28,723 nucleotides of DNA from Theristus sp. LFF4_11. Its lineage: Eukaryota > Nematoda > Chromadorea > Monhysterida > Xyalidae. The first letter of the stretch is position 1. Each line of letters starts with the position of its first letter. Where the stretch lies: assembly GCA_030248135.1 (NCBI GenBank), contig JASANC010001454.1, positions 1-28,723 on the forward strand, written 5' to 3'. The notes beneath the pieces were generated by a model. It saw nothing but the letters and a program-made list of their open reading frames with translations. It was not told the DNA's origin and did not search any database. Both the position numbers and the translations under genes were made by a program. Shown one piece after another: positions 8,870-19,282 of this stretch.

Positions 8870-10690
8870 CCCTTTTATTTTTTTGACGTGCGACATTTTC
8901 ACAGTCGAACAAATTTCTTGGGAGTAATTCCATCCGAAGATTTTGAAAATTGGGCATTTTTTTAAAAATCGCAGGGTTTTGACCGGGTTTCAAGTGTTGG
9001 CCCTTTCAATTTTTACGTGCGACACTATCACAGTCGAAAAAGATGTTTCCGTGGGTAATTCCATCTGGAATTTTTGAAAATTGGTTTAATTTTATGCTCC
9101 GACTTGTTTTGGGGTAAAAATTGGGCATTTTTAATAGTTCGCAGTCAGTAGTTCTTGACTTGTTACATGTGTTCGCCCTTTTAATTTTCACCTGCGACAC
9201 TTTCACAGTCGAACAAAAATGATTCCTAGAATTAATTAATTCTTAGATCTTAAAAATATAGTTATATTTTTTGCTCCGATCCTTTTTGGGGTCAAAATTT
9301 GGGCATTTTTAAAAGTTTGCAGGTCTTGACACCGGAGAAACGGCAATTCTAATGCTTTGAGAAGCAAAACAAAGCACCTCAGAAGCAACATAATGCTGTA
9401 ACAAAAATGCGCCATTTTCTAAGCTTTATTTCAGTATAAAATAGCATTTCTGTGGACAGCATTACTTTAGCAATAAAATCAAAAAAATGCTGTAGCTTTT
9501 TTTGAGCAGTTTTTTGCGGTTTAATGCAGCATTTTTTTAGCTTCTGGTGGACACTGCATACATGCTTGCATTTATTTAGCGAGTGGCAAACTTTTCTACC
9601 AAAATAATGCTGCTTGTGACCATGAAAATGCTTTTTTCCAAGCAACTAAAAATAATGCAGTGAAAAAAAGCAGTCTGCTTTTTTCCAGAAAAACGGTGAA
9701 AAAGGGCGCTTTATTTTAGAAAATTAAAAACAAAAATGCTCTTAATGCTATTAAAGAAATGCGCTTTAACTGCAGGTGTTCCAATGTAAAGCCAGGTTTT
9801 GTGTACCCATGTAGACCTGGTTTTGTGTTTGCTCTTTCTACGGTCTAACAAAATTGTTTTCTGGGGTAATTCTTTCCGGAGATTTGCAAAATTAGGTTAA
9901 TTTTTGCCCCTACCTTTTTGGCGTCAAAAATTGGGCATTTTTGATAGTTAGCAGTGTGTTGACCTGGTTGTGTGTGTTTTCGCTTTTTCAATGTTTACCT
10001 GCGACACAGTCGAACAAAAATGTTTCCTGCGGTAAACTTCATATTACATTTTGAAAATTTGGTTCATTTCTTGTCCCGGCTTTTTTGGGGTAAAAATTGA
10101 GCACTTTGAAAGTTTGCAGAGCCTAGACCTGATTTTGTCTTCTCAATTTCAGCAGTCGAACAAAAATGTTTTCTGGGGTAATCCCATCCGGAAATTTTAA
10201 AAATTGGGTTAAGTTTTTGCTCGGACCTTTTTTTAGGTTAAAAATTAAACATTTTTAAGACTTCGCAGTGTCTTAAATTTTTATCTGGCCTGGTTACATG
10301 TGTTCGCCTTTTCAATTTTTATCTGCGACACTTTTGTAGTTTCCTAATATGTTTCCTAGGGTAATTTCATACTTATATTTTAAAAAAATTGCTTAACTTT
10401 TTTGCTTTAATTTTTTTGGGGTAAAAATTGGGCACTTTTGAAAGTTCGCAAGGTCTTGACTTTGTTCTGTGTTCGCCCTTTCCATTTTTACCTGCGAAAC
10501 TTTTATAGTCGAAGAAAATGTTACCTGTGGTTATTTCATACTTACATTTCAAAAATTTAGTTAATTTTTTTTTGCCGCGACCCTTTTTGGGTAAAAAAAT
10601 CAGGCATTTTTAAAAGTTCGCAGGATTTTGACCCGGTTTCAAGTGTTCACCCTTACTTTTTTGTTCACATTTAGTTTTGAAAGGGTTGAA
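8870..10690 (+). repeat. Degenerate ~165 bp satellite, interrupted
   Basis: A unit of about 165 bp recurs with CTGCGACACTTTCACAGTCG, then ATGTTTCCTGGGGTAATTCC, a TTGCTCCGACC-like segment and GGGGTAAAAATTGGGCATTT. Recognisable starts lie near 8885, 9015, 9190, 9835, 9998, 10150, 10320, 10490 and 10660. Units diverge substantially, so the array is old. A different AATGC-rich sequence interrupts it at about 9342-9782. No coding potential. It lies in intron 4 of gene A. Confidence 0.8.
9342..9782. other. AATGC-rich insertion inside the satellite
   Basis: This ~440 bp block interrupts the satellite period. It is dominated by AAAATGC and GCATTTT motifs, with short inverted matches such as AATGCTGCTTGTG and AGCAACATAATGCTG. 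I could not define terminal repeats with confidence. A MITE is the likeliest explanation. Confidence 0.4.
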
Positions 10691-10905
10691 AGAAATAGTT
10701 CTTGGGGTAAATTGAGACGTGGAATACGAAAGTCAACTTCATTTTCGTTTTCAACGTAGCGGTCGCACGACAGCAATTGATGGCGGCCCAAAAGTGAAAA
10801 ATGGCGTCTGATAGCATAATAAGGACTGACTATAGGGAATCTAAACGCTGTTTCAAAACTTTAAATGTCTCAAATAAAAGCTAGAATATTGGAGAAAACA
10901 CAGGA

Positions 10906-11322
10906 AAACGGTCCTCTTTAACATGGAATGTGAAATGGAATGGAATAACACGGAATGGAGCTGCAATGTATTTTGCATGATCACGCAGGAATGTACATTG
11001 CAGCTGCAAAGCAACATTTCTATGCAATAATATGTGCGTTGCTGCATAGAAACGGAAATTACAGTAATCCCTCTTTTCATTTACTGATGCATTATTGTTG
11101 CATTAATGAGGATCCAAGCATTGTTGAAGTTACATAATTGTGCAAATATGATTCATTCCGTTTACATCACTGCACACATTCACGCTTCATTCCGGTAGGC
11201 GGTATGGAGCAGCAATGGTTCACATCACCACCATTTGTACGAATGATACCGGAATGAAGCAGAAATGTGGTACATTTTGCGATACATTGTAGCTACATTC
11301 CGGTGTGTTAAAGTGGACCGTT
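10906..11322. mobile_element. MITE with ~20-bp terminal inverted repeats
   Basis: Left end AACGGTCCTCTTTAACA and right end TGTTAAAGTGGACCGTT are inverted copies with one mismatch. The ~420 bp interior is rich in GGAATG and in TTGCAGCTGCAA-type palindromes. No coding capacity and no copy in unit 2. The target duplication is not clear. Confidence 0.65.
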
Positions 11323-11335
11323 GTCCCTGTTAAAA

Positions 11336-12855
11336 ACGCGATCTCTGCGTTTTCAAAAGGCGGAATATGATTAAAAAATTATGTAGTGAATAAGAACACT
11401 CAAAAATAAGATTATCTATGATAGTAACTGTGTAAGTCAGGTCCGTTCCGCTACGTTGATTGGCTATTAAAATTTACAAGTTTGAGCCAATTTTGCTATT
11501 TAAGTCATCATCAGCTGAATACTCATACTCCATTTTCTAATGACAATGCAAAGTTTAAATCGTCATTCCACATGACTTTAGTCATCATGATGCCTTTTGC
11601 TCAAGAGCGACAACCAACAAGCGAGACAATCGTAAGAATTGCAAGGACTCCATTGTAAACGACGGAGTTTTTTCACAAAAAAACGAGTTTTTAAAACAAT
11701 CGCTTGCAAGTTAATCGCTCTTTTCACAAGGTAGACTTTTTATAAAGCCGGTGTTTACAACGACTATTTAGAAAATCGTTGCTTTTTCCTTCATTTGTTT
11801 TTTTATCATAGAAAATGCGTCACTTAGGATAGAAAAGCTACATAACAAAACAAAAGCGACCGTTTTACACAATGGGTACTCAGAAACGTGTTGCTTTTTG
11901 TTGCACTCGATCAATAAGAACTGGCTTAGGTTAGGGTAAGCGGGAAAAAGAAGTAAACATTCAAAACAAAAGCGGGAGCTTTGCTACGGGTATTCAGTAA
12001 AATGTAGAAAATCGTTGCTTTTTCCTTCATTTGTTTTTTTATCATAGAAAACGCGTCACTTAGGATAGAAAAGCTACACAACAAAACAAAAGCGACCGTT
12101 TTACACAATGGGTACTCAGAAACGTGTTGCTTTTTGTTGCACTCGATCAAAAAGAACTGGCTTAGGTTAGGATAAGCGGGGAAAAGAAGTAAACATTCAA
12201 AACAAAAGCGGGAGCTTTGCTACGGGTATTCAGTAAAATGTTGCTGTTTTGTCATTTCCATTCTATCAAAAATCCTTGGCTAAGATGAGGGTTAAAGGTA
12301 AGAGTAGTAAACATACCACACAAAAGTGGCCGTTTTGCAGCGAATATTCAGAAAAGTTTTGCATTTTTCGTCATTTAAACTTTAAAAGGCTTGGCTTAGG
12401 TGAGCTTTGCTACGGGTATTCAGTAAAATGTTGCTGTTTTGTCATTTCCATTCTATCAAAAATCCTGGGCTAACGTTAGGGTTAAAGGTAAGAGTAGTAA
12501 ACATACCACACAAAACTGGCCGTTTTGCAGCGAATGTTCAGAAAAGTTTGCCTTTTTGACATTTACACTCTAAAAGGCCTGGCTTAGGTTAGGGTAAACG
12601 ATCACTTCTATGGTAAATCAACAACAGTCGGTTAAAGCAGCTCAAAATCAAAATGCAATGCATTTTGAGTCCGCGTCGTAGGCAAGGTCAAAAGGGAAAA
12701 CCAACTCAAAAATAATAGTTGTATTTATCAGCTAACCGTGCCGTAGGCACGGGTCAATTTGCTAGTATTGTATATAAATCTTATTTTTTTGTGTTCTTCT
12801 TTGCCACTTACCTTTTAAATCATATTCCGCCTTTTAAATGCGCAGAGAGCGCACT
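11336..12855. repeat. Inverted-repeat element split by a Helitron
   Basis: Arms at about 11336-11412 and 12770-12855 are imperfect inverted copies sharing AAAAGGCGGAATATGATT, AAGAACAC and AAAAATAAGATT. Between them sits a complete Helitron-like element (11415-12765). The arms look like an older foldback element or palindrome into whose loop the Helitron inserted. Confidence 0.65.
11415..12765 (+). mobile_element. Non-autonomous Helitron with internal tandem repeats
   Basis: The 5' end is A|TCTATGATAGTAACTG. The 3' end has a perfect 7-bp stem hairpin, CCGTGCC-GTA-GGCACGG (12736-12752), then nine bases and CTAG|T (12762-12765). This is the Helitron signature: TC start, hairpin about 10 nt before CTRR, insertion between A and T, no TIR. 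Inside are a 236-bp near-perfect tandem pair (11771-12006 and 12007-12242) and a ~190 bp tandem pair (from 12238 and 12428), all carrying GGCTTAGGTTAGGGTAA-like motifs. No Rep/helicase gene is present. Confidence 0.85.
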
Positions 12856-12996
12856 TTTTTCTGATGTTTATCAAGTTCAAGTCATCACATCACCAGTTTC
12901 AGAAATGCATGTTAGACTACTGCGTATTTTTATATTGAAAATTATGCACAAAGTTCGTACCACCAACTTTTATATTGGCTTATATTGTAATTTCAG

Positions 12997-13102
12997 ACCG
13001 GTAAAATTGCTGGCGTATTTATGCCAGTATCGAGATAACCCGGTGCATTTCCGTGCCATCGACGGGTGGAAGGGCCATGAAAACAATACTATTTACGAGA
13101 AA
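12997..13102 (+). CDS. CTLD gene A exon 5: terminal CTLD strand
   Basis: The acceptor TTGTAATTTCAG ends at 12996. The first A completes an Arg codon from exon 4, and the frame reads PVKLLAYLCQYRDNP. YLCQYR is the typical last strand of a CTLD, with the cysteine that pairs with DAC in exon 2. About 22 residues follow before a GTAAGA donor at 13103. Without splicing the frame would run on through a microsatellite to 13255, which is unlikely to be coding. The exon is isolated 5.9 kb from exon 4, so the join is inferred from phase, motif and strand. Confidence 0.75.
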
Positions 13103-13149
13103 GTAAGACGCGTCTGTTTATTCATAATCAAACATCAAAAGCTAAAGCC

Positions 13150-13490
13150 ATTTTCCATGCCTGCGGGTGTGCGTACGGTGCGTGAGCGTGGGGTGCGTGC
13201 GTACTCGTGTGCGTGTGCATGCGGTGCATGCGTGCCTGCGTGCGCGTGGGCGTGAGTTCGTGAGTACATGTGTGCGCGTGTGCGTGTGCTCCCGGCGCGC
13301 AGTGCGTGCGTGCTCGTGTGCGTGTGCGTGCGGTGCGTGCGTGAGCGTGTGCGTGTGTGCCCGGCGTGCGATGCGTGCGTGCGTACGTGCGTGTGCGTGC
13401 GTGCTCGTGTGCGTGTGCGTGCGTGCTCGTGTGCGTGTGCGTGAGTGCGTGCGTGCATGCGTGCGTGCGTATGTACGTGCGTTTTTTATT
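13150..13490 (+). repeat. GTGC/GTGT-rich microsatellite
   Basis: About 340 bp of GTGCGTGCGTGTGC-type repeats with mixed 2- and 4-bp periods. Long open frames on both strands here arise from the simple repeat and are not genes. The alternating purine-pyrimidine run could adopt Z-DNA. Confidence 0.95.
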
Positions 13491-13894
13491 ACACGTTTGT
13501 GCGAGACTTTTATTTAGACATTTCGTGCCATCCCGAGCGATTCCTTGAGCTGTGCCGGCGAGTGTCGCAAGACTCGCTTTTGCGTTGCATTTTCGTACGA
13601 CTCAGCAACAGGCACATGTCGTCTGCATCATTTGCCACGTGACCACGTAAGAATGAACACTGAAATTGCAGCATCGTGGACTTTCTATGAAATGATTTGA
13701 CTCGATTTGAGTTTTGTATGTACATTACGTTGTTGTTCGTTCGGATTACGACATGCCCTCCCGCTCCTCCGGGTTACTGTATGTTATTTTGTTTTTATTT
13801 TTTGCTGCCGTTTTTCACAATGATTTGGATGTGAAAGCGCACTTTTTTTAGCCGCATATCTTTTTTTTCTCTTCATTTTATCTATTATTAATCT

Positions 13895-14439
13895 ACAAGT
13901 TCGGAAAAATGCCCGAAGGGCATGAAAAAGACCAAATATTATTTCAGAATGACACAGATAGAAAAGTATGACACAAGGATTTTCACAAGATCAAACATTT
14001 TATGAAACGTGTGTGAACTGGAAAGTTACAAACTGAAATAATATTTACGCCAATATCTTTTTTTGTCATTCTCAAGGAAGGCACAATCTCTGTTCGAATT
14101 TTATTTCACTTCATTTGATGCTGCAAAAAAATAATTTGCTGCTGTGAACATATCCTCTTTTTATTTGTGAATACTGTATCAAATGACTTGCTTAATTAAT
14201 ATGGTGTTTGCGGGCTGAACCCTTTTACGGTGAGTGTGCTCACAACCGGAGCCCAGTGCCTTGAAATGAAAAAAAATAGATTGACGTAAATATTATTTCA
14301 GTTTGTAACTTTCCAGTTCACACACGTTTCATAAAATGTTTGATCTTGTGAAAATCCTTGTGTCATACTTTTCTATCTGTGTCATTCTGAAATAATATTT
14401 GGTCTTTTTCATGCCCTTCGGGCATTTTTCCGAACTTGT
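13895..14439. mobile_element. Foldback element with ~155 bp arms
   Basis: Arms 13895-14049 and 14284-14439 are almost perfect inverted repeats. They start ACAAGTTCGGAAAAATGCCC and include a GCCCGAAGGGC mini-palindrome. The spacer is about 235 bp with no open frame of interest. No superfamily assigned. Confidence 0.85.
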
Positions 14440-14465
14440 CTTTTTCTTTTATATCTCAAAGAGTT

Positions 14466-15480
14466 TATAGCCTATCAGACGCAGCATAGTCGACTGCAAT
14501 GGTTTCTGTTGCATTTGCACTCAGAGCAAAGATTTTTATGGAGCAAACCCTTCCGTAGATCCTTTTCAACCCAGGCACGGGTTAATATCAGTTTTTCGCT
14601 ATTTTGCACCTAAACTATAGCCTATCAGACGCAGCATAGTCGATTACATGGATACCAGCATAGTTGACTACAATGGTTATCGATGCATTTGTAATCAGAA
14701 CAACGTTTTTTTAAGAGGAAACCCTTCACGGGGACCCTTTTCAACGCAGGCACGGGTTAATATCAGCTTTTTGCTATTTGGCACCTAAACTATAGCATAT
14801 CAGACGCAGCATAGTTGATTACATGGATACCGTGGAATTTGAAATCAGAACAACGTTTTATAGGAGGAAACCCTTTACGGGGACCCTTTTCAACCCAGAC
14901 ACGGGTTCATATCAGCTTTTTGCTATTTGGCACTTAAACTATAGCCTATCAGACGCAGCATAGTCGATTACATGGATACCGTGGAGTTTGAAATCAGAAC
15001 AACGTTTTTTAGGAGGAAACCCTTTACGGGGACCCTTTTCAACCCAGGCACGGGTTAGTATCAGCTTTTTGCTATTTGGCACCAAAACTATAGCCTATCA
15101 GACGCAGCATAGTCGATTACATGGATACCGTGGAGTTTGAAATCAGAACAACGTTTTTTAGGAGGAAACCCTTCACGGGGACCCTTTTTATACCAGGCAC
15201 GGGTAAAAACAGTACCCTTTTCAGCCCCGGCACAGGTAAAAAACAATTTTTCACAATTCGGCGCTTAGCCTATCAGACGCAGCATGGTCGATTACATAAA
15301 TACCGTGGAATATGAAATTAGAACAACGTTTTTTAGCAGGAAACCCTTCACGGGGACGCTTTTTATACCCGGCGCGGGTAAAAACAGTTTTTTTCACAAT
15401 TCGGCACCTAGCCTATCAGACGTAGCATGGTCGATTACATAGGATACCGTACAATTTGGAATTCTAATTTGAACACCAGT
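14466..15480 (+). repeat. Tandem array, seven units of ~143-177 bp
   Basis: Units begin TAGCCTATCAGACGCAGCAT at about 14466, 14616, 14791, 14940, 15089, 15266 and 15409. Spacing alternates between about 149 and 176 bp. Each unit carries a GGAAACCCTTTACGGGGACC segment and a CAGGCACGGGTTAATATC segment. Central units are most alike, as expected if unequal exchange homogenises the middle of the array. The array has the look of a non-coding satellite. Confidence 0.9.
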
Positions 15481-15660
15481 TTAGATTTTTTGTGGACACC
15501 GAAACGGTCGACAACACGACAACAACGACAACAACAACAACCTGAATTTTTTTCGGTTTTTTTTGTTCTGTAAAATCACAGAAGCAACCGATGTTTCATT
15601 TTTTGGTTTGGATGGATAGGGTATCGGGCCACCTTAGCACAGCAAATAGCATTTCTTGGT

Positions 15661-16146
15661 TTAGTCATTTGTCATGAATGTTATGGTCGATTGAAATTTC
15701 AAAAGATTCGCAATGAGCTTTCTGAAATAATATTGTGGGACTGCGCTGCCGCGCGTCCCACGATATACCACCCGAAACGAAAGGTAAGAATTTATTTTCC
15801 GTCTGTTGACACGGCGTAATCTTTCCTGAGTTTTCAACAACTTCTGTAGGCGTGGAGACCAGGGTAATAGTTTTCTTGATGATTCTGAGATTCTAGACGT
15901 AGGTACATAGTTATCAATCAAAACTTTGCAAGTTTCTTCAAACACGTCACTCATCCTTTCAACTGAGTCACAATTGCTGAAAACTTTTTTCCAATCCACT
16001 TCCTGAAGCTGTTGTTCCATCATTCCCCATTTTGCTTTGGTGTAATCTTTAAATTTGAATATTCTCGGTTTTGATGTAATTTTTATGGATTTTGTGACAT
16101 GTGACATGATTTGATTTGTGATCACTTGGTTGTTCTGGATACCCAA
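15661..16146 (-). pseudogene. LINE ORF2 fragment, endonuclease-RT linker
   Basis: On the minus strand a 161-codon frame contains FKFKDYTKAKWGMMEQQLQE, then a VDWKKVF block, PWSPRLQKLLKTQERLRRVN and FRVVYRG...YYFRKLI. This is the region between the apurinic endonuclease and reverse transcriptase of non-LTR retrotransposons (NPW(W)SP-like block, K...RL...Y, and the YY..KLI helix). Just upstream in another frame (about 16150) an SDH motif resembles the end of the endonuclease, implying a frameshift. The RT domain is missing. The clade (RTE, CR1 or Jockey) cannot be decided here. Confidence 0.7.
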
Positions 16147-16345
16147 ATTGATTCATGCGGTAACAAATTCTGGTGGGGAAACAAAAGCTAAAACCAAGAT
16201 AATTGTCGCCAGTTTTTGGGAAAAAAACAGTTTTTTTTTGCTGCGTAAAACTTTTTAATGTCTTCACTCGTTCTTCAAAGTACTCAGCAAAACTGCGGCA
16301 ACTATTGATTTGTTTAAATGTTAAAATGTTAAAATGTTTTATTCA

Positions 16346-16502
16346 GTTGTTGTTGTTGTTGTTTGAGGATTTTAGGCGATGTTTTTAGCCAGGGCTACCC
16401 AGACCAGCGTACAGAACGTCGTCGAGTAGAGGGTGCCCAACGAGTTTTCTCTGTCATTTAGTGCCTATACACCCTTCGGTGGGCTCGATCCCCCGAACGC
16501 AC
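16346..16502 (-). repeat. SINE-like repeat, copy in unit 2
   Basis: The counterpart of 431-582, with the (AAC)n tail on the minus strand at about 16346 and the GATCGAGCCC block near 16490. Inherited through the duplication. Confidence 0.6.
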
Positions 16503-16732
16503 AGACAAGAATCTAACGTGTTCCCACCAGGCGATGAGGGTTACAGTGCTTTCATTTCATTCACCGTACTTGTTGGGTGCATCACTTGTTGTTTTATAAA
16601 CGTACATTCCACGATAATTACGGTACGTGTATGAGGTTTTGGGATTGATCAGTGGCGTAAACGAACGTCGTATGTTTAGTGTCAGACGCATTGAGTCCCG
16701 GAACATTATTATGCCGTGCACTGCAGAATAAA

Positions 16733-16756
16733 ACTGACTGACTGACTGACTGAACA
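16733..16756 (+). repeat. GACT microsatellite
   Basis: Five to six ACTG units, present only in unit 2. The corresponding point in unit 1 holds an unrelated ~270 bp stretch. Confidence 0.8.
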
Positions 16757-17092
16757 TTGGATCTCCGAATTTCATGCTCTTCGTACAGTTTTATCGGAGT
16801 TTCCTGCCTTTTCGCAAAATAAAATGGATGGTTGGATGGATGGATGGAACCAAAATAAAAGATAATACCTATATTGGTATTTGTCACGCATGTGTGTTCT
16901 ATTGATTATTCAATTGTTTAATAATGTCCATCCACTCCAAATTTGTTGATGCGTGCATATTTGCAAACACTTTATCATATCAGATCCTGTCACATCAAAA
17001 AGTCGGCTGAAAATGAAAAAAATATGAACTTCAATACATATTTTACTGTACTGTACAGTACTTACATCATTACTAATTAGTACATACATCAT

Positions 17093-17239
17093 GGGGGATC
17101 GAGCCCCGCCGAGGGGTGTATAGGCACTCAATGACAGAGAAAACTCGATGGGCGGCCTACTCAATGGCGTTCAGTACGCTTCTCTGCGTTAGCCCTGGCT
17201 AAAAACATCGCCTAAAAATCCCAACAACAACAAAAACAA
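17093..17239 (+). mobile_element. SINE-like insertion upstream of gene B exon 1
   Basis: Plus-oriented copy starting GGGGGATCGAGCCCCGCC and ending AACAACAACAAAAAC. The corresponding point in unit 1 (about 1408) lacks it, so it inserted after the duplication. It lies only about 60 bp upstream of the gene B start codon and may disrupt its promoter or 5' UTR. Confidence 0.7.
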
Positions 17240-17301
17240 ATCATATCAGATTCTGTTTTGTATCAGTGCAGCTACTTTTCCCAGTGAATGTGTATGTAAA
17301 A

Positions 17302-17377
17302 ATGAAACTTTTCCGTCGCCGTTTTATTTATTATTGGATAATTTTCACACATCTGTGGTTACCCGTATTTTCTGGCG
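17302..17377 (+). CDS. CTLD gene B exon 1: signal peptide
   Basis: Encodes the same 25 residues as gene A exon 1, starting MKLFRRRF, with one silent change. The donor is GTAAGC at 17378. An in-frame ATG at 17266 would add 12 residues, but the equivalent is not conserved in gene A, so 17302 is preferred. Confidence 0.75.
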
Positions 17378-17575
17378 GTAAGCATTACACAGTTACGAAA
17401 CAGAACACTAAACGGACACTGAAACGAATCAGCTATGTCAGTTTTGTGTCGGTCATCAAAATTAAAAAGAGCAGTCCTAATTTTTGACTTGTTAGAGGCT
17501 GAGGTTGAAAGTGATGCGATGCTCAACAACAACACGGCAAACATGAGTTTTTTGGTGCCAGTGTTTTTGTGCAGT

Positions 17576-17817
17576 AGGTATTGTGGATTTATTCAAACGT
17601 TTCCGGACTAAAATGACGTCATTTGCTTTAAAAACGCCCGTTTGTCAAAATACAGGCACTAAAATATCAGTTTGATGTGACTGATTCGACATTCACCATT
17701 TGTGTGCGGGGGGAAGAAATCGGCTAAACGGAAAGTCTGGTTTGTTGTGAACAGCAAGCGCATGTTTGGCACATGACGACATTTCAGTGGGTCACGTTTA
17801 AAAAAATAGGTCATAAA
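17576..17817. mobile_element. Small MITE, second copy, inverted relative to 6500-6740
   Basis: Matches the complement of 6500-6740 throughout, including AAACGTTTCCGGACT and TGACGTCA. Its right end abuts the LTR element at 17818, which appears to have inserted into or beside it. Confidence 0.7.
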
Positions 17818-18240
17818 TGTAATGTCCTACTTTAGCCTTCGTGTCTGCACTCTCACACAAAGCCGGGTTTACGGTGAGCTGCTTCTGACAAAGCGCTTGA
17901 CTTCCAATGCTCATCTACTTTTTTCCTAGATGCTCAACGGTTTTCTTATATCTTTGTTAAGCTATTTTTCTTTGATTTGTTCTTGTACATTATAAAAGTG
18001 TCGTGTTTTATGAGTTTAGCATGTGCCGTTCGTGCCATTTTGTCCCTCTTTATTTCTATCATCTTTCGTCGTCGTTTTAATAAAAGTAAAGTTGTTTTAA
18101 TAAAAGTCGTCGTCGTTTTAATTGAGTAAAAGTAAAGTAAAAAGTAAAAAACCCAACGTCGTCCACCGGTCATCACACACAGCAGCTCGGATTGTTTCGG
18201 CAGTCTAGAGTGACCATTACATCTAAGGAGGTCCATTTCA
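17818..18240 (+). repeat. 5' LTR
   Basis: Contains a TATAAAAG box at about 17991 and an AATAAA signal near 18079, the usual promoter and polyadenylation elements of an LTR. The 3' part has GTCGTCGTTTTAATAAAAGT repeated twice. Confidence 0.9.
17991..17998 (+). promoter_or_regulatory. LTR TATA box
   Basis: TATAAAAG in the left LTR, repeated at about 19456 in the right LTR. It is placed mid-LTR as expected for the U3/R transition. Inferred from motif and position. Confidence 0.5.
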
Positions 18241-18241
18241 G

Positions 18242-18257
18242 TGGAGGTCCCGCCGAG
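18242..18257 (+). promoter_or_regulatory. Putative primer-binding site of the LTR element
   Basis: TGGAGGTCCCGCCGAG begins one base after the left LTR. Its complement ends in CCA like a tRNA 3' end. The priming tRNA is not identified. Confidence 0.5.
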
Positions 18258-19282
18258 ACAATGCTGGGTGGCGACGTCGCGTGCACCGAGACCATGCAGG
18301 GTCAGTGCAGAAAGGCCATGGAGGGTCAGCATCGACGAGAGGCGGTGGCGTGCTGCGCGTCTTCACGCGTCGTCGAGTGTCGCCGAGGCAGATCAGCAGA
18401 GTGGCGGGCGCACCAGTGGCTGGCAAAACGTCGCAAGGAACGGAGGCACGGTGGCTGGAGTTGTGGCGGCATGCGAGCTGAGACGGCGTCGATCTATGGC
18501 ACGGCCGGGTTTCGCCGAGGGCAGCTTTCGAGAAAGCCGAAACGCCGCAGCGGAGATTTGGTTGGTCGGAGTTTTTTCGGTCTCCGTGACTCAAACCGAT
18601 TCGGAGTTTTTTCGGTCTCCGAGACTCAAACCGAACGGAGGACGGCCTCCGTGATCAAAAACGTGATTGGCTGTGGTGGTGTTGCTGAAGAAGGCTGCGA
18701 GGAGAAGTTTGGTTGTGGCGCAGTGAAGCGCAGTAGAAGTTTTATTGTTAGCCACGGTTCTTTGATTTAAGGTCTCAGTTACTGCGACGTAGAGTGCAGG
18801 TTGCGCCATACTCTTCTGCTGATTTGTAACAGTTTTGTAATAGTTTTATTTGTTTTGTTTTACCCCCGTTTTCAGTGTGGGGAGAGGGTGAACTGTTTTA
18901 ATGCTTTTTCTTCTATTTTAGTTTGCCGGTTTTTCTTTGGGGTTTTTCGACGCAATTCGACTGCCGTGCGTGATCACAGTTTTAAGTTTAGTTTTGGTTT
19001 TGTTTTCGTTTGTTAGGGATAGCTTTTAGGTTTTTCAGTTTTGGCAGTTCAGGTTTTTGATTTTGATAGTTCTTGATCTTTGCCTTTTTTGCTTCTAGCT
19101 TTTGAAGTTTGCTTTTTAGCATTTTCTCGGATTTCAAGTGATTCAATTTCTCGTTTGAGTTGGAGCTTTTAGGAGTTTTGAAATGAGTGGAGGCAGGTGC
19201 CCAGGTCAGACAGTGCGCCAGACACTCGGCTGCGTAGGGAGAGTGACGTCGCGAGGGCGCTCCGTATGGGGGAGTAGGGTAC

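Larger units (their letters stand above)
1465..13102 (+). other. CTLD gene A, five recognisable exons (gene span)
   Basis: Five exons assemble into one open frame: 1465-1540, 5227-5396, 6321-6424, 7002-7136 and 12997-13102. Intron phases are 1, 0, 2 and 2. All four introns have GT-AG borders, with lengths of 3686, 924, 577 and 5860 bp. The product would be a secreted C-type-lectin-domain protein: a signal peptide of about 25 residues, then one CTLD with the usual order of first-half Cys, WxxAxxxC helix, Trp-rich core strands, EPN loop and terminal LCQYR strand. CTLD proteins bind carbohydrates or other ligands outside the cell, often with Ca2+. The large introns are swollen by transposons. 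A GTAAGA donor at 13103 suggests further exons that I could not locate, so the stop codon is unknown. Confidence 0.8.

Noticed and set aside
8362..8965. Gly-rich frames over the G-rich MITE
   Set aside because: Caused by GGGG runs of the element. The second copy at 19944 differs by frame-breaking indels.
12719..13255. 178-codon frame through exon 5
   Set aside because: It begins inside a Helitron 3' end and finishes in a microsatellite. Only 12997-13102 has CTLD features, and a good donor ends it.
13135..13517. Long Cys/Arg/Val-rich and His/Thr/Arg-rich frames on both strands
   Set aside because: They are produced by the GTGC/GTGT microsatellite, which is free of stops in several frames. 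Composition is purely repeat-driven.
18192..18770. 192-codon frame inside the LTR element as a possible gag
   Set aside because: It starts within the LTR, is Arg/Gly/Ser-rich because of local GC content, has overlapping open frames on both strands and shows no zinc knuckle or protease motif.
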